This document shows positions 26,787-34,865 of a stretch of 42,031 bases of DNA, in pieces. The stretch comes from a bacterium. Lineage in GTDB: Bacteria; Bdellovibrionota_C; UBA2361; RFPC01. A program made the position numbers and the translations under genes. The notes beneath the pieces were generated by a model. That model was given only the letters and a program-made list of their open reading frames with translations, was not told the origin of the DNA and searched no databases. The stretch spans positions 1-42,031 of the forward strand of contig JALEGQ010000208.1 of assembly GCA_022763385.1 (NCBI GenBank), given 5' to 3'. Position 1 is the first letter of the stretch. Every line of letters begins with the position of its first letter.

Positions 26787-27548
26787 ATGCTCGTTGCCGA
26801 AGTGATTCCATTTCCTTCGCCACATCTTTTGCGGCATACTTCTCAGGTGTCGATACTTCTGCGCTGCACCACCTTTCTCACCCTTTTTGCGCTGCTGCTC
26901 AGCAGTGTGGTCGCCGGCGCGCTCCTCCCCGAGCTCCTTCACCTTACGAATAGCTGCGCCTCGGAGCTCATTTTCGTTCGACTGCTCATGTCATCTCTTT
27001 ACTGGGGAATACCAGGACTCGTTCTGGTGGTAATCTTCCTCGTGGCAAAGAGTGCTGGAGAGGCCTTCCTCGCCCCCCAATCTGCTCTCAGAAAGATGCT
27101 CTCCTCACGGTGGTTGCCGGGAGGGCTCTGTACTGTTTTTCTGCTCTGGCCAACCCTTGCGATGCTTCAGATCGATCAAGCATCACGAAGAACTCACCTC
27201 TTTCAAACGTATCTCTCCGACCGTGAGTTCAAAACACTTAAGATCTCCCACCACATTGAGTGTCACCTCCTCACTGATTTTTCCTTTCGGATGCGGTTTT
27301 CTCTTCACCGAGCAGAGTTCGAGAAACTCATTGAAGCGAGAAGGTTTCAACCCGAAGAACAACACACCGCTGAGTCAAATTGCAATCTTGCTACTCCGGC
27401 GTGGTGGACTCATTCCCCGATTGATACTTCCTGGAGGAGATACTCGCGAAGGAGCGAGACACCTCACGAAGATACGGGGCCTATCTTTGAACACCTGTGG
27501 TACCACGATCAGGAGCAGGAAGGGCTCTTTCAGGTGTGCAATCCTTAG
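26787..27548 (+). CDS. Unrecognised membrane protein, three TM segments
   Basis: The protein has 253 aa from the ATG at 26787, with GGAAGGGAG just upstream; an earlier in-frame TTG at 26757 has no such signal. TM segments are visible at about 26-50 (TLFALLLSSVVAGALLPEL), 65-86 (SSLYWGIPGLVLVVIFLVAK) and 112-130 (LPGGLCTVFLLWPTLAML). A soluble C-terminal half of about 120 residues follows, with several His and Trp residues. The family is not recognised. It overlaps the 3' end of the convergent SNF2 gene by 4 bases. Confidence 0.65.
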   Translation: MLVAEVIPFPSPHLLRHTSQVSILLRCTTFLTLFALLLSSVVAGALLPELLHLTNSCASELIFVRLLMSSLYWGIPGLVLVVIFLVAKSAGEAFLAPQSALRKMLSSRWLPGGLCTVFLLWPTLAMLQIDQASRRTHLFQTYLSDREFKTLKISHHIECHLLTDFSFRMRFSLHRAEFEKLIEARRFQPEEQHTAESNCNLATPAWWTHSPIDTSWRRYSRRSETPHEDTGPIFEHLWYHDQEQEGLFQVCNP

Positions 27549-30181
27549 TTTCTTCTCCCTCCTGCTTTTTTCAGCGCCAGTGCGTTGAGGAGGTCTTCTC
27601 TTGAAGGATGGAGCGCTTCTTCGGAGGCCGGGTCGTGGAGCGGTTGGTCGAGCAGCTCGCGAAGGAACTGCTCCTTCTTCTGGAGATTCCTCGAGATCAG
27701 AGCATCTACCGAGCCGCTCTCAAGAGAGATCACGTGCACCATTCCCCGCTGTCCGATCCGGTGGATCCGATCAACAGATTGGAGCCAATGCTCGGCATTC
27801 CACGTTTTCTCGAGATAGATCGCGGTCTGAGCCGCGGTGAGTGTGATTCCAACCCCTCCAGCGGCAGGAATCGCAACGAGCAGTCGTACGTCGCTCTCAC
27901 GATCTTGAAAGGCACGTACGGCCCGATCACGCTCCTCCGTGTTCTGCTCGCCTGAATACGGGAGCGCTCCGTACCGCTCGTAGCGGCGGGTGAGTTCACG
28001 GACGTTCTTGACGTAATTGGTCCAGAGCACGACCTTTCCGTTCTGGCCATCAATAATCTCCTCGAGAAGGCGGTCTACTTCCAGAAACTTTGCGGGTTCT
28101 CCCTGAAAGCGCTCATCAACGAGCCGGGGGTTTGAAGCGACCTGCACCGCCCGAAGAAACTCCTCCAACATATTATCAATCTGTCGATAAAATGCTTTCC
28201 CAGAGAGTGACGTCATCTGAATCCTCAGTTCATCACACACTTCATCAAACCTCCGTTTCTGCTCTCCCGTCAGTTCAACGAAGCGAGTGGTAAAGACCTT
28301 CTCAGGAAGGTCTATCACATCCTCTTTTCTCCGCCGGAGCAGCAGCTCTCGAAAGCGGAGCTTCACCCGATACACCTCCTCATCATGAAATCGGGATACT
28401 GCCATCTTACTGAACTTGGTACCTAACTCTGCGATACTCTCAAGCCACCGATAGTAGTGCGTTCCGTACCGCTCTCCCAGGTCAATGAGATAGGTCTGTG
28501 ACCAGAGGTCGGAAACATCCTTCGGTGCCGGGGTTCCACTGAGGAGAATTCTTCGAGGACAGAGCGGAGCGATTTCTTGAAGGGCGAGAAAGCTCTTTGA
28601 CTGGGAATTTTTCACCCGTTGCGACTCATCGATGCAGAGAAAACACTCCCGCTGCTGAACCCACTCCTGCAACGGCTCGAGGACCTGAGGAGATCGGAAA
28701 CTCTCATAGTTCACGACAACGATCTCTGAGAACTCATAGCCGAGCAACTTTCGAAAATAGCTTCTCCGAAAAGAAGCGCCCTTTGGCGGAGTGGTACACC
28801 GCAGCTCCGGCAACCACCGTTCAGCTTCCTGCATCCAGTTTTGGACCAGTGAATTGGGGCACACCACGAGCAGGACCTCTGCATCTCCTCTCCACCGAAG
28901 CTCAGAGAGCATGGCGAGCACCGAGACGGTTTTCCCCAGCCCCATATCATCGCCGAGCAGCCCTCCTTCCATCTCTGAAAACCACCGCACAGCGATCTTC
29001 TGGTGTGGATAGAGTGCTTGCTCCAGCGCTGGGGCGTGCTTCAGCACGGCACGGTTCGAGAGATCCTCTTCACCGCTCTGTACTCGCTCTCGCTCACGTC
29101 GACACCGTGCTCGCTCCATGATCTGCTCCAGCAGCGCTTCAGCACCACCGAGAAAGCACACGGCTTCGCCAGAGAGAGCGATATCGGCCTCACCAAGTTC
29201 CTCTCCTCCCCGAAAGAAGAAGAGCGGTTCGCCGGGAAAAGATTCAAACGATTCAAGGGCCTCCTCAGCACACAACCTCTTTAATGGTTCTGGACTCTGA
29301 GCGACAAAGAGCAATTGATTCCATCGAAGGGGAACAACGTGAAGAGGAGCGGTGGCAAGCCGATCAAGGAGTTCAGAGGAGAGCGTGCACGGCACCCCTT
29401 TCCGCAGGAGGTGATAGAGAATGGCGAACGCGCCATCAACCGAAAGCTCCGCTAACACCCGCTGCCGTTCTGAATCGGTCTCTTCGTGGACAACGAGCTC
29501 TTCCCGCAGAGCAGTCCAGCTCCCGAGCAACCGACACGACGAGAGCTCTCCTTCAGTACTCGCGACGAGAGCCGGTCGGAGTGCGGAAGTGATCAGATCT
29601 GGAGTCCGAAGGGGAGCTCGCTGCTGACGGAGCGTCACTCCCTCACGTAGCCGCTCCGCCGCAGACTGAGCAACACCAAAGGCCACCTGCTCTTCTCGAA
29701 GGGTACGCAAGAGGGGGGGGAGATCGGCAACCGAAACGGTGTACGAGCGGTGCTCTCCCACCCAGATTCCCCCACGATGCTTCCGAAGGAGAGAGCGGAG
29801 CGATGAGATCGTCGAGGGGCGAACGAGGAGCATCTCGTCGTCCTCACTCCAAAAGAACCAACAGTGGTGTGGAAGATACTCCCCATGCTGCTCCGCTACC
29901 GCAAAGGGATCTCTTTGGACGGCATCAAGCGCTTCGGTGCGGGCCGTTCGAAGGCGATCTTTCAACTCCTCTTCGGTCTCTCCGCTGAGCTCCCATGATA
30001 CTGAGGTCGTCCGCTCTAGCCCAAGCTCGAGGAGGTACGCCAGTGAGCCGAGCGGAAGACGCCACTGCCTCTTCTTCTTCTCCCAAATCGCCTCCGGCAA
30101 GGAGTGAAGAGTTTGATTTCCATCGAGCTTTCCAGCCCCCTTGAGGAACGCATACTTTCGCTTCACTACAACAGAGATCAT
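27545..30181 (-). CDS. SNF2-family DNA-dependent ATPase
   Basis: The protein has 878 aa from the ATG at 30181, 4 bases after the stop of the upstream gene; the frame extends to 30409 but the extra part overlaps that gene. The SNF2 helicase core is in the C-terminal half: motif I LLGDDMGLGKTVSVLAML, Ia LLVVCPNSLVQNW, II LCIDESQRVKN, III LLSGTPAPKD, V GGVGITLTAAQTAIYLE and VI QSVDRIHRIGQRG. The N-terminal ~380 residues are not recognised as a whole. Their start (LDGNQTLHSLPEAIWEKKKR, then QWRLPLGSL) recalls the HARP-type segment of SMARCAL1-like proteins, which recognises DNA structure. It is likely to remodel DNA or nucleoprotein in repair or transcription; bacterial SNF2 proteins also occur in defence islands, but no such partners are seen here. 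Confidence 0.93.
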   Translation of the reverse strand: MISVVVKRKYAFLKGAGKLDGNQTLHSLPEAIWEKKKRQWRLPLGSLAYLLELGLERTTSVSWELSGETEEELKDRLRTARTEALDAVQRDPFAVAEQHGEYLPHHCWFFWSEDDEMLLVRPSTISSLRSLLRKHRGGIWVGEHRSYTVSVADLPPLLRTLREEQVAFGVAQSAAERLREGVTLRQQRAPLRTPDLITSALRPALVASTEGELSSCRLLGSWTALREELVVHEETDSERQRVLAELSVDGAFAILYHLLRKGVPCTLSSELLDRLATAPLHVVPLRWNQLLFVAQSPEPLKRLCAEEALESFESFPGEPLFFFRGGEELGEADIALSGEAVCFLGGAEALLEQIMERARCRRERERVQSGEEDLSNRAVLKHAPALEQALYPHQKIAVRWFSEMEGGLLGDDMGLGKTVSVLAMLSELRWRGDAEVLLVVCPNSLVQNWMQEAERWLPELRCTTPPKGASFRRSYFRKLLGYEFSEIVVVNYESFRSPQVLEPLQEWVQQRECFLCIDESQRVKNSQSKSFLALQEIAPLCPRRILLSGTPAPKDVSDLWSQTYLIDLGERYGTHYYRWLESIAELGTKFSKMAVSRFHDEEVYRVKLRFRELLLRRRKEDVIDLPEKVFTTRFVELTGEQKRRFDEVCDELRIQMTSLSGKAFYRQIDNMLEEFLRAVQVASNPRLVDERFQGEPAKFLEVDRLLEEIIDGQNGKVVLWTNYVKNVRELTRRYERYGALPYSGEQNTEERDRAVRAFQDRESDVRLLVAIPAAGGVGITLTAAQTAIYLEKTWNAEHWLQSVDRIHRIGQRGMVHVISLESGSVDALISRNLQKKEQFLRELLDQPLHDPASEEALHPSREDLLNALALKKAGGRRN

Positions 30182-30185
30182 GAGG

Positions 30186-31115
30186 CTACTGAAGCATCTC
30201 CACTCCCTGGAGGGTCTCAGGAGTGGAGCGACACACCGTACGGAGCACCCCGGCCACCCGACGTTGCAAGAACACCTCGAACCGAAAAACTCGGCCGTTC
30301 TCTCGATCAAGCGCACGAAACGCGTTTCCTTCGGGACGAAGGGGAAGCGAGAGCGCTGCAGGAATCGGTCCTTCGCCCTTCTTCTCTGCGAGGGCGAGGA
30401 GGTCGGCATCCTTCACATCAGCAGCTCCTCGCTCCTGCCACTCCTCCTCAGAGAGAAAGAGGGCGCGGTTCGGCTCACAGGAGGCTCCTCGACCAGGGGC
30501 AAGACCAACATATCGAATCGACACCTCCTGTCCGTCGAGGAGCAATCGGTGATCCGAAGAAACCTGATAATCTTTCACCACGCCGCTCTGAGATGGTGAG
30601 AGGGTAAAGGCCTGAAGCTTGCCCGCATCCTTTCCCCGTACCCCGACACGGGGCTCAAGAGCCACGATTCCGAGAAGGGCGTGCGCCTCTTCAGCGGAAG
30701 GAGCACTGAATACCGTGAGGTAGCCCTTTTCTGGCTCATTCGAGAGCGCCACCCGGACCTTCTTATCCGTCCCAAGCTCGAGAGCGAGATTTCCCCGAAT
30801 CAGGAGTTCCTCTTCTCCGACATGCAACTTCGAAAACCGCGCCCGCTTCGGGTCGTACTCAAAGAAAACACTCGAGCTCTCTGGCCCAGTCGGCACCTTC
30901 TCGGGGTCAAACAGCAATACTGGGGTTGCGGGGTGTCGGAGAACAAAGACTCCTGGCACCTCCTCAGAGGGAGGGACCACGATAATGGTTGAGGTGAGGT
31001 CACTCTCTTGAAAGGAATACGGACCCGTAGGAAGATACTCACCGAAGACCGTGAGAGGGGCGAGCGAGAGGAGACCCACAAGAAGGTGCAGAATCAGTCG
31101 AATTGAGCTATTCAT
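30186..31115 (-). CDS. Secreted protein, unrecognised
   Basis: The protein has 309 aa from the ATG at 31115. A clear signal peptide is present (SIRLILHLLVGLLSLAPLTV, cleavage near residue 25). The mature part is probably beta-rich and contains a hydrophobic repeat-like region (LLFDPEKVP, LLIRGNLALELG, YLTVFSAPS) and two cysteines. The family is not recognised. There is no Shine-Dalgarno, and the promoter predicts a leader of only about 5 bases. The gene ends 4 bases before the SNF2 ATG. It is odd that a periplasmic protein and a DNA-acting ATPase form one transcription unit. Confidence 0.75.
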   Translation of the reverse strand: MNSSIRLILHLLVGLLSLAPLTVFGEYLPTGPYSFQESDLTSTIIVVPPSEEVPGVFVLRHPATPVLLFDPEKVPTGPESSSVFFEYDPKRARFSKLHVGEEELLIRGNLALELGTDKKVRVALSNEPEKGYLTVFSAPSAEEAHALLGIVALEPRVGVRGKDAGKLQAFTLSPSQSGVVKDYQVSSDHRLLLDGQEVSIRYVGLAPGRGASCEPNRALFLSEEEWQERGAADVKDADLLALAEKKGEGPIPAALSLPLRPEGNAFRALDRENGRVFRFEVFLQRRVAGVLRTVCRSTPETLQGVEMLQ

Positions 31116-31126
31116 ATCAGGAGAGC

Positions 31127-31155
31127 ATAGTAGTCGTTCGCGAGGCTCTCTGCAA
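31127..31155 (-). promoter_or_regulatory. Promoter of the secreted protein-SNF2 operon
   Basis: On the minus strand TTGCAG (31155-31150) and TACTAT (31132-31127) are exactly 17 bp apart. The start of transcription falls near 31120, giving a leader of about 5 bases before the ATG at 31115 and no room for a Shine-Dalgarno. Confidence 0.55.
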
Positions 31156-31224
31156 AGAGGAAACCCTATCCTCATTGAGGCCAGTTGGGGACTTTGATTG
31201 GCGGGCAGAATACCTACGGATCAC

Positions 31225-32547
31225 ATGAATCAGATACCCACGGATCATATCCTCACGATCGAGCATATACTGAGCGATGGAGCGATCGCCAAACGGATTA
31301 CCTGTCGCTCGGGAAGAATCGCTGTTTTTCGTGCCAATGCTCCCGAAAAACTCTACGAACTTGAGCTTGCCCTGAAAGGCGAAGCCACGGAGGAGAGTCC
31401 TTGCTATCGGATAACCCTCAACGGGGCTCCGTTCTCTCCGGAAGAGCACCTCTTTATCGGATTCAACGGGGTGCGTCCCACTCTCCCCTCCCGCTCTCTC
31501 ACCGTAGCGGAACACCTCGAATCGATCGGAGTACCCGCGGCAGATCTCCCCTTGCTCTTGAAGAACCACGGCCTCTTCGACGTTCGAGATGTGCCACTTG
31601 AAGAACTTGCTGCTCCAGAATACCACGGCGTCATTCTGCTGACGGCGAGCCGTGAACGCCACCCGGTCCTCGTGCTCAACGATCCGTTCCTCCTCATTCC
31701 AGAACCGTACCGGGAACAGTATGCCGAAACGCTCGCGAATGGGGTGTGGCGAATGAAAGCTGTTGGCCTCGTCGTTTCGCTCTCCTGGCGTCCGAATCAC
31801 TGGATCGACAACGATCTGATCACCCGTGTACAAATTGATCAAACGACTCGTCGGGCTACCGTTGGAATCGGTGCCGTAAACCCATTGACCGAACTCGCTC
31901 GCCAACTTCGACGGGAGAAGAAAGCCGTTGCGGAGCGACAGCGGGAACAGGCAGAAGAGGAGCGTCGAAAAAGCTCTCCCGTGGAGGTCTTGAAAGCGCA
32001 ACTTCCTGAGCCTCCTTCGTGGGCTCCAAGCCGAAGTTCGTGGAAGCGCATATCGGCGCTCCTTCTCTTACTCATCTCACTCTGGTTTATCTTCGGAGAT
32101 GTCGTCACGGCGGCCCTTCGACGGGCGGCGCTCCACTTCGTATCGCAACAGGATACTCCTTCCTCACTCTCCCAGCCGGAGAATCAGGACCCTCAGATGC
32201 CGGAAGGCACTCCACTTCTCACGCTCTACCCCTCAGATATTCGAGACGGGGTGCTCGCTGCCTTTTATGACGATCTCCAATCTTCAAAGCGGGTGACAAA
32301 CCGTCAGGAGGAACACTCCAGAACGACCAACAGCGGAGCACTTCCGACAGAAGAACGACAGAGCACCATCCCCCGGAGAACGCGGCCGCCCTCATCAAAT
32401 ATCCCGCAGCGCACCGCTACTCTTCCCCCGGCATTCTCGGACCGCATGGACCAGATGACGAGCGGGAAAGATCCGGCTGTTCGCGAGCGAATAGAGATGA
32501 TGATGCAACGCCTCCGAGAGCGAGGTTCGCTCCGAGAGACTCCGTAA
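31225..32547 (+). CDS. Membrane-anchored protein with degenerate ABC-ATPase-like domain
   Basis: The protein has 440 aa from the ATG at 31225; a TTG at 31198 would add nine residues that duplicate the sequence IPTDH. Residues 1-205 follow the layout of an ABC nucleotide-binding domain, but every catalytic motif is changed. At the Walker A place is FRANAPEKLYEL (35-46; canonical GPNGAGKST, only the Lys kept). YRITLNGAPFS and IGFN follow, then LTVAEHLE. The signature place (128-136) reads LAAPEYHGV instead of LSGGQRQRV. Walker B (148-155) reads VLVLNDPF instead of LLLLDEPF. The switch His is Trp188 (LSWRP). The distance from signature to Walker B is exactly canonical. A charged helix (220-255), one TM segment (276-293) and a Pro/Ser-rich tail follow. 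It probably no longer hydrolyses ATP and may be a regulator or scaffold. A normal ABC-F gene lies two genes downstream. Confidence 0.8.
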   Translation: MNQIPTDHILTIEHILSDGAIAKRITCRSGRIAVFRANAPEKLYELELALKGEATEESPCYRITLNGAPFSPEEHLFIGFNGVRPTLPSRSLTVAEHLESIGVPAADLPLLLKNHGLFDVRDVPLEELAAPEYHGVILLTASRERHPVLVLNDPFLLIPEPYREQYAETLANGVWRMKAVGLVVSLSWRPNHWIDNDLITRVQIDQTTRRATVGIGAVNPLTELARQLRREKKAVAERQREQAEEERRKSSPVEVLKAQLPEPPSWAPSRSSWKRISALLLLLISLWFIFGDVVTAALRRAALHFVSQQDTPSSLSQPENQDPQMPEGTPLLTLYPSDIRDGVLAAFYDDLQSSKRVTNRQEEHSRTTNSGALPTEERQSTIPRRTRPPSSNIPQRTATLPPAFSDRMDQMTSGKDPAVRERIEMMMQRLRERGSLRETP

Positions 32548-32567
32548 GGCGAAGGGCAAAGGTACAG

Positions 32568-32927
32568 ATGAAGAGGAAATCCGGTGAGAGGCTTGTCTTC
32601 TCCACAGAAAGTGGGCGGATCTGCCCCAGCTGCGAATCTCCGGTGGCTGAGTGTCAGTGCTCGACCGAGCAGACAAGCTTTCAGGGAGATGGTACTATTC
32701 GGGTTCGCCGAGAATCGAAGGGACGCCGAGGAAAAACCGTAACCGTGATCGATGGAGCCCCTCTTGCGCACGACGAATTGCAAGCTCTCGGTCGTGAGCT
32801 AAAAGCGCTCTGTGGGAGCGGAGGGACGACCAAGGGCGGAGTCATAGAGATTCAAGGTGATCACCGAACGCGAATTGTCGAAAGACTCCGTCAGGATGGC
32901 TTTTCGGTGAAGGGAAGCGGAGGGTGA
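32568..32927 (+). CDS. yciH: SUI1/YciH-family translation initiation factor
   Basis: The protein has 119 aa. YciH proteins are bacterial relatives of eIF1/SUI1 that bind the ribosome and affect start-codon selection. The core is intact: GTIRVRRESKGRRGKTVTVI, then ALGRELKALCGSGGTTKGGV and IEIQGDHRTRIVERL. The N-terminus has a Cys4 pattern (Cys19, Cys22, Cys29, Cys31 in ICPSCESPVAECQC) that could hold zinc, common in proteobacterial YciH. It begins 20 bases after the pseudo-ABC gene and precedes the ABC-F gene by 57 bases. All three are on one strand and may be cotranscribed. Confidence 0.93.
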   Translation: MKRKSGERLVFSTESGRICPSCESPVAECQCSTEQTSFQGDGTIRVRRESKGRRGKTVTVIDGAPLAHDELQALGRELKALCGSGGTTKGGVIEIQGDHRTRIVERLRQDGFSVKGSGG

Positions 32928-32984
32928 TGCCCTTCCGTTGGCACGAGAAGAGAAACGGAAACGAATAAGCAGAATCCTGTACCG

Positions 32985-34859
32985 ATGTTAACCATAAGCC
33001 AACTCTCCAAAAGCTACGGAACCAGAAGTCTCTTTCAAGAGGCAAGCCTCGTCGTGCTCCGCGGTGAGCGCATAGGACTGATCGGGAGAAACGGATACGG
33101 AAAATCTACCCTCCTCCGGCTCATCAGTGGGAAAGAACATCCCGATGGAGGACAGATCTCGTGCGAAAAAGAGGTACGGATCGGTGTACTTGAGCAGTAC
33201 TTCGACTTTGCCGGAGCAACCACGCTGCAGGAAGCGGAGTCAGCCCTTCCGCTGATCGATGGAGCGTATCGAGAGACCTTTCGGGCTGAGCGAATTCTTG
33301 ATGGCCTCGGGTTCTCACCGGAGCTCCTCGCAAGAGATCCGAAGCAGCTCTCTGGTGGTTTTCAGATCCGGCTCAACCTCTGTAAGTTACTACTCTCAGA
33401 ACCAGACCTCCTCCTTCTCGACGAACCGACGAACTACCTTGATATCGTCTCCGTGCGGTGGCTAGAAGAGTTCCTCATGCAATGGGAGGGTGCCGCCATC
33501 GTGGTATCGCATGATCGCAGCTTTATTGACAAGGTTTCTACTCATATCGCTCTCATCTATCGAGAGTCTATTCGCAAGTCGAAGGGGAGCACCGCACAGC
33601 TCTATCAACAGATTGAAGAGGAAGAAGCGATTCATGAACGAACGCGGCAAAACCAGCTCAAAGAACGGGAGAAGACCGAACAGTTCATCCGAACCTATCG
33701 CTCGAAAGCGAGACAGGCATCGCGAGTACAGAGTCGGGTAAAAGCCTTAGAGCGCAGCGAGGTCCTTGAACAGCTCGAGAGCGAACAAGATCTCTCGTTC
33801 TCCTTTTCCCACCAACCCTTTGTCTCGAAGTGGATGCTTCACACGCACGAACTCGCCTTTGGATACGAACCGGATCGACTCCTCTTCTCTGACATCCAGT
33901 TCTCCCTCGCTCCTACTGACCGACTCGCGATTATCGGCCCCAATGGAAAGGGAAAATCGACTCTCCTCTCGACCCTCTTCGGAGCCCTCACCCCAACACG
34001 AGGCAACGTTGACCTTCACACCAACGCGGCAGTCGGGTATCTCGGACAGAGCAATATCGAACAGCTCCATCCAGAAAAGACCGTGGAAGAGTTAATCCTT
34101 GAGGTTGAAGCGGACCATAACCGTACCCGTGCTCGAACCTTGGCAGGGTGTATGCTCTTTAGTGGAGAAGCCGCAGAAAAGCAGATAAAGGTGCTCTCTG
34201 GGGGAGAGAAAACGAGAGTTCACCTCGGAAGAATTATTGCTCGTCCGACCAATCTCCTGTTTCTCGATGAGCCAACGAACCACCTTGACTTTTATGCTTC
34301 ACAGGCACTCCTTGAAGCGCTGAAGAACTATCCCGGGGCGATCGTTCTCGTAACTCACGACGAAGAGTTTCTCTCTCAGATCGCCAATCGACTCATTGTC
34401 TTTAAGCGGGAAACCGCGACTCTCTTCGAGGGAGGATACGAAGATTTTCTCTTTCGAGAAGGATGGGAAGAGCCAGAAGGCGATGGACCATCTCGACTCG
34501 CCTCACCTACCAACGCGAACCAGAAGGAGCAGCCAGAAAAATCGCTCTCCAAGAAGGAGAAGCGAAAACGAAAAGCAGAACTCAACGAGAAACGCTCCTC
34601 CCTTCTGAAGCCACTAAAAAACAAGGTCACGAAGACTGAAAATGCCATTGAGCAACACGAGCTTCACCTGAAGGAGGAAGAAGAGGAGCTGTATGAAATC
34701 ACCAAGAGCGGGTTTAACGACCGAGCAGCAGAGCTGAGCAGAAGCATCGCCCACCGCAGAGAGGAGATCGAAAGCCTCTTTGAAACCCTCGAATCGCTCT
34801 CTAACGAGCTCTCCGAGCAAGAACAGATCCTTGAAGAGGAGCGCTCATTCCTTGAATAG
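32985..34859 (+). CDS. ABC-F family ATPase
   Basis: The protein has 624 aa with two ABC domains and no TM segment, as in the ribosome-associated Uup/YheS/EttA group. Domain 1: GLIGRNGYGKSTLL, LSGGFQIRLNLCKLLL, LLLLDEPTNYLD. The linker between the domains (about 185-270) is long and charged (ERTRQNQLKEREKTEQFIRT, P-site tRNA interaction motif region). Domain 2: AIIGPNGKGKSTLLSTL, LSGGEKTRVHLGRII, LLFLDEPTNHLDF. A charged coiled-coil C-terminal domain of about 100 residues follows (KKEKRKRKAELNEKR; AIEQHELHLKEEEEEL), favouring Uup or YheS over EttA. It probably resolves stalled or mispositioned ribosomes. It converges on rhlE with a 6-base gap. Confidence 0.95.
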   Translation: MLTISQLSKSYGTRSLFQEASLVVLRGERIGLIGRNGYGKSTLLRLISGKEHPDGGQISCEKEVRIGVLEQYFDFAGATTLQEAESALPLIDGAYRETFRAERILDGLGFSPELLARDPKQLSGGFQIRLNLCKLLLSEPDLLLLDEPTNYLDIVSVRWLEEFLMQWEGAAIVVSHDRSFIDKVSTHIALIYRESIRKSKGSTAQLYQQIEEEEAIHERTRQNQLKEREKTEQFIRTYRSKARQASRVQSRVKALERSEVLEQLESEQDLSFSFSHQPFVSKWMLHTHELAFGYEPDRLLFSDIQFSLAPTDRLAIIGPNGKGKSTLLSTLFGALTPTRGNVDLHTNAAVGYLGQSNIEQLHPEKTVEELILEVEADHNRTRARTLAGCMLFSGEAAEKQIKVLSGGEKTRVHLGRIIARPTNLLFLDEPTNHLDFYASQALLEALKNYPGAIVLVTHDEEFLSQIANRLIVFKRETATLFEGGYEDFLFREGWEEPEGDGPSRLASPTNANQKEQPEKSLSKKEKRKRKAELNEKRSSLLKPLKNKVTKTENAIEQHELHLKEEEEELYEITKSGFNDRAAELSRSIAHRREEIESLFETLESLSNELSEQEQILEEERSFLE

Positions 34860-34865
34860 CGTTTG

